Assembly (NCBI GenBank): GCA_017428925.1
Contig: JAFRPY010000050.1
Span: forward strand, 124,001-188,000
DNA length: 64,000 nucleotides
Reading direction: 5' to 3'
Source: Prevotella sp.
Lineage (GTDB): Bacteria; Bacteroidota; Bacteroidia; Bacteroidales; Bacteroidaceae
A program made the translations under genes and the position numbers. The stretch's first letter is position 1, and each line of letters begins with the position of its first letter. Below are positions 34,917-42,596 of the stretch, piece after piece. Below the pieces are notes generated by a model. That model saw only the letters and a program-made list of their open reading frames with translations. It did no database searches and was not told where the DNA came from.

Positions 34917-36779
34917 ATGATTTTAAAGATAAACGAGCCTTTCGCAGGCTTTATTCCAACAGCGCTGGTCAAGGGTGACTGCCCCTATCGGGAGGTATAT
35001 GAATGCCTTGACAAAAACAAGAAGAAGGTGTTCCTCTTCGTCTATGATGACAACGAAATGCCTCTATGTCTCAGGGGAAGCACCATCCGGGAGTTCGATA
35101 CGGTATACAACCTGACTAATGAGGTGTTCCCAAACCACCTCTCTCGAGGTGCCGTGTGCCGTGGTGAGACATGGCTGTCATTCATGATAGCGGAATACTT
35201 CCAGGGTGATTCCATCAGGACGGTAGCAGGGAAACTGCCGATGAAGGATGCACTTGACGTGGTGCGCCGTGTCTTGGAGGGGCTGAAGGAACTGTTCTGT
35301 TACACGAAGGGGGGTGGCCACTATAATCTCAATCCGGATAATATCATCATCACCAAGGACGGGGATGGCTCCTATCGGCCACATATCGTGGGGTTGGAAC
35401 ATGCAGCGGAGCCATGCAGTGGCAGGGCAAAGTTTGACATGGGGACGCTTAACTACTGCTGCTGTCCTCCGGAGACCATTCTAGGAAGATTCTCTGAAAA
35501 GACGGATGTCTATGCGATGGGAATGGTGCTGACATACTTACTGCAGGGAACGTATCCTTTCGATATCGACGAGGAGATGACGAAGGCGGAAGTCAACCAG
35601 GTGGTGAGATTGAACGAGCCAAACCTGATGATGCCGGATGAATTGAAGGAATTCACCAGGAAGGCGTTGAGCATAAGGGCCTGTGATCGCTTCAGGAATG
35701 TGGAGGACATGGAGACTGCACTGGCGGAAGTCATCGATGCCATGGCTGAGACAAATGCAGTAGGAAACAATGAGAAGAAGGTAAAAACCGTCCGTGGCAG
35801 GAAAAAACCGGGTACCGTCCTCGTCTTTAACCAGGATGCTAAGCATGGGAGGAAGAAACGTGAAGAACAGGCCGTGCCTCCCCAGATGCTCAATGTGGAG
35901 ATGGCGCGTCACGTGGGTGTGGGGTTACAAGGGGTTGCCGGCATGGTGGATCTCAAAAAGAGACTGAAACGTGATTTCGTGGATATCGTGTCACACAGGG
36001 AACTAGCAAAGAAGTTCTCCATCCTCCCACCGAACATGCTCTTCTATGGACCCCCGGGGACGGGGAAGACATTTCTGTCCATGAAACTGGCCGAGGAGTG
36101 TGGAATGGAGGTGTGCTCCATCGCGCCGTCGGACCTTGCCTCGATATGGTTGCATGGGTCACAACGACTGATCATGGAACTGTTCAATACTGCCATAGAG
36201 AAGGCGAAGAAAAGTGAGCGGGGATGCCTGGTCCTCATCGATGAGTTTGATGCCGTCGTACCGAAGAGGACGTCGGAGAACCGCGACCAGCAGGCCGGGG
36301 AGGTGGCGGAGTTCCTGGTTCAGCTCAATGACTGTGTGAACAAGAATGTGTATGTCATCGGAACGACAAACTGCTTGGACCGCATAGACAAGGCGGTGAT
36401 ACGCAAGGGGCGCATTGACCAGGTGATCTATATCGGGATGCCTGACAAGGAATGCCGCAGACAGTTGTTCGAGATTGAACTGCAAAAGCGTCCTCATGAA
36501 CAAACGATTGACTACGAGAAGCTGGCTAGTCTCACGGAAGGGTATACGTCTGCGGATATCTCGTACATTGTGAAGGAAACGTCTCGGAATGCGTTTGAGG
36601 CAAGCCTCGAAGCAAGAGGCAGAAGGGTGGTGAAAATCAACCAGAAGATGCTGGCCGATGTCATCAGTGTAACCCGCCCTTCCGTATCTGATGCAGATGT
36701 GCTCCGCTACGAGAGAATGCGTGATGAATACCTCAATAACAATAAAAATGAACGTAGAAAGATCGGTTTTTGCTACTGA
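34917..36779 (+). CDS. Pseudokinase fused to an AAA+ ATPase
   Basis: 620 aa. Residues ~15-280 have a protein-kinase fold: catalytic-loop position HYNLNPDN (135-142, where active kinases have HRDLKPxN), VGLE instead of DFG (158-161), CCPPE for APE (182-186), and KTDVYAMGMVLTYLLQGTYP (F-helix). The catalytic Asp, DFG Asp and a clear VAIK Lys are missing, so it is likely a pseudokinase. After a basic linker (~285-325) comes a classic AAA+ domain: Walker A GPPGTGKT (378-385), Walker B LVLIDEFD (438-445) and RKGRIDQVIYIGMPD, like Cdc48/FtsH. A regulated remodeller or unfoldase is inferred. Three small genes follow. Confidence 0.85.
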   Translation: MILKINEPFAGFIPTALVKGDCPYREVYECLDKNKKKVFLFVYDDNEMPLCLRGSTIREFDTVYNLTNEVFPNHLSRGAVCRGETWLSFMIAEYFQGDSIRTVAGKLPMKDALDVVRRVLEGLKELFCYTKGGGHYNLNPDNIIITKDGDGSYRPHIVGLEHAAEPCSGRAKFDMGTLNYCCCPPETILGRFSEKTDVYAMGMVLTYLLQGTYPFDIDEEMTKAEVNQVVRLNEPNLMMPDELKEFTRKALSIRACDRFRNVEDMETALAEVIDAMAETNAVGNNEKKVKTVRGRKKPGTVLVFNQDAKHGRKKREEQAVPPQMLNVEMARHVGVGLQGVAGMVDLKKRLKRDFVDIVSHRELAKKFSILPPNMLFYGPPGTGKTFLSMKLAEECGMEVCSIAPSDLASIWLHGSQRLIMELFNTAIEKAKKSERGCLVLIDEFDAVVPKRTSENRDQQAGEVAEFLVQLNDCVNKNVYVIGTTNCLDRIDKAVIRKGRIDQVIYIGMPDKECRRQLFEIELQKRPHEQTIDYEKLASLTEGYTSADISYIVKETSRNAFEASLEARGRRVVKINQKMLADVISVTRPSVSDADVLRYERMRDEYLNNNKNERRKIGFCY

Positions 36780-36859
36780 GATGAAAGATTCTTCCCAAAA
36801 TGTCACTCTTTGTATGTAGAAGTGCTAATCGATAAACTATTAATTAAAACAATGAAGCT

Positions 36860-37306
36860 ATGAACAAGAAAGAAATGGTTAAGAAACTGAAAGAACTTGG
36901 ATTTGAACTTCAGAAGGTCTCCAAGGCGGGATATATGTTTCTTCATGAGGATCTGGCTGTGCTTTACATGCCAGAGGAGCAGGACGAGAAATTTGTGCGT
37001 TTCGCCGTTCCCAATCTTTACGATGTGACGGAGGAGAACAGACAATATCTGATGGAGATGGCAAACGAGACAAACGTTACCATCAAATACGGTAAGGTGT
37101 GTATTTATAACGACTATGTGTGGGCGTGCTCCGAACACCGCTGCTACGGAAATGAGAACTTGGAGGAGTTGATTGGTGTCAACCTGTCCCTACTTCATGC
37201 CATGGTGTCCTATTTCTGCCAGTTGGTGGAAAACGGGGGCGTATGCATAGACGAGGACAATACTGAAGAAAAAGAAAGCGAGGAGACGGATGAGCAGGAC
37301 GTATGA
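36860..37306 (+). CDS. YbjN/secretion-chaperone-like small protein 1
   Basis: 148 aa. Pattern: helix, LGFELQKVSKAGYMFLH, beta strands, LYDVTEENRQYLMEMANETN, KYGKVCIYNDYVWA, then a long helix and acidic tail. This order of helix, strands and helix resembles YbjN / CesT-type chaperone folds. The two genes that follow have the same pattern (F.DVTEENF in the second). A substrate-binding adaptor for the AAA+ protein encoded upstream is a reasonable guess. Overlaps the next gene by 17 nt. Confidence 0.6.
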   Translation: MNKKEMVKKLKELGFELQKVSKAGYMFLHEDLAVLYMPEEQDEKFVRFAVPNLYDVTEENRQYLMEMANETNVTIKYGKVCIYNDYVWACSEHRCYGNENLEELIGVNLSLLHAMVSYFCQLVENGGVCIDEDNTEEKESEETDEQDV

Positions 37307-37697
37307 GCTGGTACGTAAGATCGTCCAGGAGCAGAAGTACAAGGTGGTAGACGATGACGGGGAAAACCTCGTCATCAACTACCAGATGAACGCGATATTC
37401 ATCTTTGCCACCATGGGTGTAGAGAATTTCGTGTCAATGGTACTCCCGGACTTTGCAGATGTGACAGAAGAGAACTTCTCGGAGGTTGTCATGAACTGCC
37501 ACGACCTGAATGCAAAGGAGCTACAGGTGAAATTCTATACGATGGAAGGGCGTGTCGTCGTATCTTCTGAATTTTACTTTTTAGGGAAAAAGGATCTTCT
37601 GTTCCAGATGAAGATGGCACTTCACAATTTGATTGAGGCAAAGGTGAGCTACCAGAGAATAGACGGGGCTTGGCTGCCGCAGAGGGATTCTTTTTAA
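37290..37697 (+). CDS. YbjN/secretion-chaperone-like small protein 2
   Basis: 135 aa. Second of three similar proteins: VRKIVQEQKYKVVDDDGENL, FADVTEENFSEVVMNCHDLN, VKFYTMEGRVVVSSEFYF and an amphipathic C-terminal helix. The (Y/F)xDVTEEN motif is shared with the protein encoded just before. No signal or membrane segment. The overlap of 17 nt with the upstream gene shows translational coupling. Confidence 0.6.
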   Translation: MSRTYELVRKIVQEQKYKVVDDDGENLVINYQMNAIFIFATMGVENFVSMVLPDFADVTEENFSEVVMNCHDLNAKELQVKFYTMEGRVVVSSEFYFLGKKDLLFQMKMALHNLIEAKVSYQRIDGAWLPQRDSF

Positions 37698-37738
37698 ATA
37701 GGCACTGTCGAACATTACATAATAATAAAAAAGATAAG

Positions 37739-38179
37739 ATGATGAAAAAGAACGTAGTTTTCTCTAAACTGAGAGCGGCACTCCAAGAGATGGGAGTGGA
37801 TCTGATAAGTCATGGAAGCTTCCATGAGGTGGAATACAAAGGCATCGTCATGCTGCTGAACGTCAATGAGGCAGACGGGACCTTTGCTATCTGCACATAT
37901 GTCTTTGACACGAATGGCAGCCTGAATGAGCAGACACTGAACATTGCACTTGACGTGATTGACGATTTGTATGAATGCTATTCCGGTGGCTGGAACGATG
38001 GTGTTCCATACTTCGCTTCCCCTGCATATATTATCAGAAAGGATGTGGAAGTGACTGCTGAATGGTTGGAAATGAAGTTGAAAGAGTTCTGGGATGTCTT
38101 TATGTTCCTCCTGGGAAACATACACCTGATGGGGGACAAATCGCTGTTCCCTGAGATGACAGAAAAGGATAAAAAGTAA
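37739..38179 (+). CDS. YbjN/secretion-chaperone-like small protein 3
   Basis: 146 aa from ATG 37739. Third and most divergent of the series: ALQEMGVDLISHGSFHEVEY, a strand pair, then LNIALDVIDDLYECYSGGWN in the place of the DVTEEN helix, and a closing helix (WLEMKLKEFWDVFMFLLGNI). The relation is by pattern only. It presumably works with the AAA+ protein. Confidence 0.5.
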   Translation: MMKKNVVFSKLRAALQEMGVDLISHGSFHEVEYKGIVMLLNVNEADGTFAICTYVFDTNGSLNEQTLNIALDVIDDLYECYSGGWNDGVPYFASPAYIIRKDVEVTAEWLEMKLKEFWDVFMFLLGNIHLMGDKSLFPEMTEKDKK

Positions 38180-38192
38180 AATAATAAAGAAT

Positions 38193-38576
38193 ATGGGACG
38201 CAAGAAGTATTATGGCTTTAAGAAGCCGATGGAATATTATAGCGTGACATTCCAAGATGATTCATGGGATAAGCGCGCTAGTATGGGAACTTTGCTCGTT
38301 GCAGGGTTTTTGAATGGAAAATTCTACATGGTTAAGACGAACTGGGGCGCAGAGGACGACTATGCACGCTCCCGGGAGGGAGAAGTGGAGATGAACTGGC
38401 ATTTCGACGAGGAGAACACGAAGAAGATGATGCTTCGTACTGGCACCCACAACGGATGGGACCTGCTGCAGGCAATCTATAACCGTTATAAACAACATCG
38501 GGGAGATGCAGACGAATATATTACTCGGTGGTGTGACGAGAAGGATATTGAATACAACTATGCTGTTTTTTACTAA
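38193..38576 (+). CDS. Hypothetical small protein of the island
   Basis: 127 aa, not recognised. Begins with a basic MGRKKYYGFKKPMEYYSVTF, has a beta middle (LLVAGFLNGKFYMVKTNWG) and a helical end (GWDLLQAIYNRYKQHRGDAD). Ten nt before the sirtuin gene. No motif points to a function. Confidence 0.5.
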   Translation: MGRKKYYGFKKPMEYYSVTFQDDSWDKRASMGTLLVAGFLNGKFYMVKTNWGAEDDYARSREGEVEMNWHFDEENTKKMMLRTGTHNGWDLLQAIYNRYKQHRGDADEYITRWCDEKDIEYNYAVFY

Positions 38577-38586
38577 AGACATGCCT

Positions 38587-39348
38587 ATGAAGAAAATAGT
38601 ATTCCTAACAGGAGCGGGAATGTCGGCAGAAAGCGGGTTGCCGACATTCCGAGGGAAGGGCGGCATCTGGGATGAGATAGATGCAGATGCCGTAGCGTCG
38701 AAGTCCTCGTGGTATTGCGGACGATACCACGATGCTGCCAGACGGCGGCAGCAGGTGCTGGACTTCGTGAATCCAATCCGTCGGATGATTTTGGAGAAGT
38801 CTCCGAACAAAGGGCATGAGACCATCGCCAGATTCGAGGAGATCGCAGAGGTGACAGTCATCACACAGAACGGAGACAACTACCATGAGAGGGCTGGCTC
38901 CACTCAGGTGCTTCACCTGCATGGCGAAGCCTTGAAGAACTGTTCCACGCTGCATCCATACGATCCTATCGACATTGATCCCGAGAACCCGGATATTCAT
39001 ATCGGAGACAAGGCTTCCGACGGCTCGCAGATACGTCCCTATGTCATCTTCTTTGGCGAGGAATTGGATCGGCGTATCTGGGACAAGGCGGTTCAGGCGA
39101 CAAGAGAGGCGGACTATTTCGTGGTAGTAGGCTCCTCGCTGAAGGTGTTCCCGGTGGCCGACCTGCTCGATCTGATCAAACCGTCGTGTCATCTAGTGGT
39201 AGTAGACATCGAGAACGTGGAAATGCCTGAATCTGTATGCCTGGGGCATCAGGTTCATTATATGCAGGAGGTGGCTTCAACAGGGCTCCTGAAGCTCTTC
39301 CTTGAGGTGAGTCTCCGTGAATCCAGAAACAAACAAAATGTGAAATAG
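38587..39348 (+). CDS. Sir2-family NAD-dependent protein without zinc cysteines
   Basis: 253 aa from ATG 38587 (38581 is also possible). NAD-binding motifs GAGMSAESGLPTFRG (9-23), TQNGDNYHERAG (93-104; canonical TQNID has I changed to G), catalytic His112 in HLHGE, and VVVGSSLKVFPVADL. The four zinc cysteines of standard sirtuins are missing. Sir2 domains act as deacylases or, in defence systems, as NAD-consuming effectors. In this company the second is worth testing. 5 nt before the next gene. Confidence 0.85.
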   Translation: MKKIVFLTGAGMSAESGLPTFRGKGGIWDEIDADAVASKSSWYCGRYHDAARRRQQVLDFVNPIRRMILEKSPNKGHETIARFEEIAEVTVITQNGDNYHERAGSTQVLHLHGEALKNCSTLHPYDPIDIDPENPDIHIGDKASDGSQIRPYVIFFGEELDRRIWDKAVQATREADYFVVVGSSLKVFPVADLLDLIKPSCHLVVVDIENVEMPESVCLGHQVHYMQEVASTGLLKLFLEVSLRESRNKQNVK

Positions 39349-39353
39349 TATCT

Positions 39354-39638
39354 ATGGAACGAGAAAAGATAAGAGGTATCATCGCAGAGATGAAGGAGAA
39401 AGGGAATGATGGCCGTGTCTACTTCCCTTGGGATGATGTGTTTGCAAGCATGTTGAAGAAACCGGAGAAGGTAAGGGTCACAGAGAAGGTGTGCCCGGAC
39501 TGTGGGGCGAATCTCGTGGAGCTTTACTTCTCTTCTCCTGCATGGACATGGCAGAGACTTTGTGGAAGGGCTGGAGTGATGACGATATGCCCGGGATGTC
39601 CGGGTCAAAAGGACTTCCAGCAGCATATCATGAATTAA
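39354..39638 (+). CDS. Small zinc-ribbon protein
   Basis: 94 aa. A helical start (MEREKIRGIIAEMKEKG), then CPDCG at ~47-51 and CPGCPG at ~82, around YFSSPAWTWQRLCGRAGVMT. Two CxxC pairs make a zinc ribbon with a Trp-rich insert. No enzyme motif. Follows the sirtuin gene by 5 nt and is probably cotranscribed. Confidence 0.6.
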   Translation: MEREKIRGIIAEMKEKGNDGRVYFPWDDVFASMLKKPEKVRVTEKVCPDCGANLVELYFSSPAWTWQRLCGRAGVMTICPGCPGQKDFQQHIMN

Positions 39639-39716
39639 TATTGGGTAAGAGCCCCCTGCGAGATAGGGTGGCTCTCATCCCTGAATCATTAGAAACAATA
39701 ATTATCGAACAAAACT

Positions 39717-40910
39717 ATGAAACAAGGAATCAAACTTATCTGGCAGGGTGTAGTAAGAATCCTGGCCAGTGTCGTCAGTGGGTTAAAAACAATCCTCGGC
39801 ATAAACGGCAATTCAAAGTATGCAGTAGCGCTCTGCAGGGTGATTGGGACATGTCTCACCATTGTGACGCTGTTGATCACGGCAGCCATCGTATATAGAT
39901 TCGGCTATGAAACATGCTATAGAATGAACTGGTTGGGATTAGGATACGACAACGAGTCTTTATATGAAGAGAGGATCCTTTCTTCCGCCGTCAATTATCA
40001 TCATGACGACTCCAGCAATGACGGGTATGTGTTCTCAAACGACGGAAAGAAGCTCATCAAGGGAGTGCAGTGGATATCGATGCCTCTGGGTGATGACTCG
40101 CTTGTCGTGTACAGCGACGGCAAGAAACGGGGATACTTCAATAAGTACACGGGGGAAGTGATGATCAAACCGAGATACAAGCATGCATGGGTGTTTTCGG
40201 ATGGCCTGGCTTCTGTCGAGGAGGATGGCTACATCAAATTCATCGACTCCTCAGGTGAGGTGGCCTTCGATCCTCACATCCCTTACAAGGATGGAATGGA
40301 CGGACTTGTATTCCATCATGGCCTTTGCATCATGGAGAATGACCGTGGCGGTGGAGTAGGGCTTGTCGACAAACAGGGCAACTGGGTACTGCAACCAGTC
40401 TATTCCTCCATCGAAGTAGCCGACTCGTTCTTTGTGGTGGGCAAGGGGTCGGAACAAGCTGTGTTCGCGGCGAACCTGTCTACGGTGATCCCGTTCATAA
40501 ATGCCTCTCTGACGGTGTACGGAAATGAAATAGAAGCGACTATGAGTGACCATACCATCCGAACATACAATGTACGGGGTGAATTGACGGATGACAATAA
40601 GATTACAGGAACAGAATTGTTGTTGTATGACACCGGTGAGATCGAATACACCGCATCATATGAATATGATGAAGAAGGGAAGGTGACCAATAAAACAGAA
40701 GGGACTAATCCTACGATGCGGCAGGCGGTGGCACATTGCAAACGCTACCAGGCAGAATATGGATGGTATGGTTTGCTGTCGGTGGATGGTACCATTGTTT
40801 CTCCTCCCTCATTCTCGACAATCACGGCCATCGGTGTTGACAAATATCTCTGCAAAGATGACCACGGAAATGGCATTATCCTCAATGATGCAGGGAAAAG
40901 GATAGAGTAA
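39717..40910 (+). CDS. Membrane-anchored WG-repeat protein, right copy
   Basis: 397 aa. Basic N-terminus, one membrane helix (~44-62, VIGTCLTIVTLLITAAIVYR), then WG-like repeats (RGYFNKYTGEVMIKPRYKHA, GVGLVDKQGNWVLQPVYSSI). Paralogue of the protein encoded at 3522-4664, with the same KHAWVFSDGLASV and KFIDSSGEV blocks. Both copies accompany a sigma-like gene and an AAA+ gene. An envelope sensor of the system is inferred. Confidence 0.75.
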   Translation: MKQGIKLIWQGVVRILASVVSGLKTILGINGNSKYAVALCRVIGTCLTIVTLLITAAIVYRFGYETCYRMNWLGLGYDNESLYEERILSSAVNYHHDDSSNDGYVFSNDGKKLIKGVQWISMPLGDDSLVVYSDGKKRGYFNKYTGEVMIKPRYKHAWVFSDGLASVEEDGYIKFIDSSGEVAFDPHIPYKDGMDGLVFHHGLCIMENDRGGGVGLVDKQGNWVLQPVYSSIEVADSFFVVGKGSEQAVFAANLSTVIPFINASLTVYGNEIEATMSDHTIRTYNVRGELTDDNKITGTELLLYDTGEIEYTASYEYDEEGKVTNKTEGTNPTMRQAVAHCKRYQAEYGWYGLLSVDGTIVSPPSFSTITAIGVDKYLCKDDHGNGIILNDAGKRIE

Positions 40911-40969
40911 TCGTACTTGGGATTCCGGAAGAGGAATCTTCCTTTCTATAAGGGGGGGGAAGGTAATAC

Positions 40970-41004
40970 ATGAACCGAGAAGCAGTCGTGCTCCTCGGTT
41001 TCAT
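40970..41004 (+). terminator. Long hairpin after the WG-repeat gene
   Basis: ATGAACCGAG (40970-40979) pairs with CTCGGTTTCAT (40994-41004) with one bulged base; AGCA and TGCT pair inside over GTCG. A smaller hairpin GATTCC/GGAATC lies just ahead (40921-40936). There is no T-run, so terminator is a likely but unproven role. Confidence 0.45.
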
Positions 41005-41176
41005 GGTTGTAGGAGTGGTGGTATGCGAGGACTATTGCGGATTCCACCAGCATATAGTCTTTATATCCGCAAATTGTATCTGCTGTATCGTGGACGTCTT
41101 TGTATAATGTGTGACATATATTTGATGTTTTTTTAGAAAAACAGAAGGGGAATACGAATAGTACAAGTTTTTTTAT

Positions 41177-41184
41177 TACTTTTG
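41177..41184 (+). promoter_or_regulatory. Candidate -7 box
   Basis: TACTTTTG matches TAnnTTTG, 34 nt before the ATG at 41218. No -33 TTG at the usual distance. Probably starts the transcript of the 275- and 127-aa genes. Confidence 0.4.
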
Positions 41185-41217
41185 CAACATGGTTCAAGTT
41201 ATATAATAGAGAAAAAC

Positions 41218-42009
41218 ATGACACAAGATATTGATAAGAAAATCAGAGTGGAACTAGAGCATGAGAACAAGGTTATCAGGCTGGATGCACTTTTCTATGA
41301 TCTCAAAGGGGTCTTGATTTGTGAGGCAACTGAGGAGGAGAGGGAAAAGTATCATTGTGGAAAGTATATGACGTATCCCATCGTTGAAGACGACTGGGAG
41401 GTTCGTGAGGAGGGGTGTATTGCAGGTGGAATCGGCAGGTTGGTTGTCGGGAAAAAAGGTGACACCATCTTGTGGGATAACAGCGCGTTGATTGACGCCA
41501 TCAGATACAATGCTGATCATCATTGTGGCTCGTACCAGGAGCTTCTTCTGGATCTTAAACAGAAAGGTATCACCATCTCAACCAAGAAGTCCCTGGATTC
41601 TGATGAGGAATGGTCTGATGTGATAGGATTGGTTCTGGCAAAATGTGGAGGACACTATCGCATTGAATCTTATGAAAATGGCTTTTATATTCCAGAGCGT
41701 TTATTCTATATTGGAGAAGATGATGAACTGTATCAGATGACAGGCAGTGCTCTGGATGGCTTTGAGTATACCAAAAGATCTTTGGTGGAGGAGATTGCAG
41801 ATGACGTGTATGAATTGTCATTCTACTTCGATAAACCCAATATGCAGGTGTACGTTGCAACATTGGATGACGCCATCCCGGCTCATTTCCAGGCGGAAAT
41901 ACCTAAGGATTGGTTCTACACGCTCCATACCCTTGAGGCAGATATCAATCGTAGGGTAAAGGAATTACGGAGGGATTACCCCTGGCACGTGAAGGGAACT
42001 CAGTCATAA
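41218..42009 (+). CDS. Hypothetical protein
   Basis: 263 aa from ATG 41218 (MTQDIDKKIRVELEHENKVI); an upstream in-frame ATG at 41182 has no support. Acidic, mixed alpha/beta, no signal peptide. EIPKDWFYTLHTLEADINRR near the end. Not recognised. Followed after 18 nt by a small Cys-containing gene. Confidence 0.55.
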   Translation: MTQDIDKKIRVELEHENKVIRLDALFYDLKGVLICEATEEEREKYHCGKYMTYPIVEDDWEVREEGCIAGGIGRLVVGKKGDTILWDNSALIDAIRYNADHHCGSYQELLLDLKQKGITISTKKSLDSDEEWSDVIGLVLAKCGGHYRIESYENGFYIPERLFYIGEDDELYQMTGSALDGFEYTKRSLVEEIADDVYELSFYFDKPNMQVYVATLDDAIPAHFQAEIPKDWFYTLHTLEADINRRVKELRRDYPWHVKGTQS

Positions 42010-42027
42010 ACAGTAAATGTTGGGACT

Positions 42028-42411
42028 ATGAATGTTTTCTTTTCGGAAAGGACAATGCAGAGGCTGCAGATGAAGGAGGATCTTCCGGAACACTATAAAG
42101 GGAGGATTCGTTGGATGCAGCTGGCATGCAGCCTGGCAATAGCATTCAATTTGTATCAGGCTATGAGAGGGTTCGGAAATCTTGCGAATAGCGATAGCTC
42201 CTCTGTAGAAGAAGTTGAAGAATCTCTCGATATCATCAACAACATATATGATAGTGAACTGACGATGTCAGAATACTATGAAACGAAAAATAGCAGTGTG
42301 GACATTTGCATATCCTATTATGAACGGTATAAGAAAATTATGATGCCAGGTAATCCCCAGATCCTCACATGCCCATTTTGTGGCGAAGAGAAAGAAATCA
42401 TGTCTACTTAG
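42028..42411 (+). CDS. Small protein with C-terminal CPFCG
   Basis: 127 aa. A helical N-terminal part with a weak hydrophobic helix (WMQLACSLAIAFNLYQAMRG), an acidic segment and a C-terminal half zinc ribbon LTCPFCGEE. Likely a membrane-associated or dimeric protein sharing a zinc. Not recognised. It is followed by a hairpin (42450-42484) that would end the transcript. Confidence 0.55.
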   Translation: MNVFFSERTMQRLQMKEDLPEHYKGRIRWMQLACSLAIAFNLYQAMRGFGNLANSDSSSVEEVEESLDIINNIYDSELTMSEYYETKNSSVDICISYYERYKKIMMPGNPQILTCPFCGEEKEIMST

Positions 42412-42449
42412 ATAATCGTTCTCCGCCAGGGATTGGCATTCGACATAAG

Positions 42450-42484
42450 AAATGGTTTTACCGCTCGTTATAATAAAGCCATTT
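42450..42484 (+). terminator. Hairpin between the 127-aa gene and the TIR gene
   Basis: AAATGGTTTTA (42450-42460) pairs with TAAAGCCATTT (42474-42484) with one mismatch. It separates the previous transcript from the promoter of the TIR gene. Confidence 0.5.
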
Positions 42485-42530
42485 AGCGTGAACTCATTTC
42501 CCTTCTATTTGCTATTTTTTGTTTGTTTTC

Positions 42531-42561
42531 TTGTTTTTATCTCAATTTATTTGTAATTTTG
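42531..42561 (+). promoter_or_regulatory. Promoter of the TIR-WD40 gene
   Basis: TAATTTTG (42554-42561) fits TAnnTTTG and TTG at 42531-42533 gives a 20-nt spacing. The ATG at 42597 is 36 nt downstream. This gene therefore looks like its own transcription unit. Confidence 0.65.
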
Positions 42562-42596
42562 TAACATTATTAACCAATATTTAAAAACAAAAGCAG

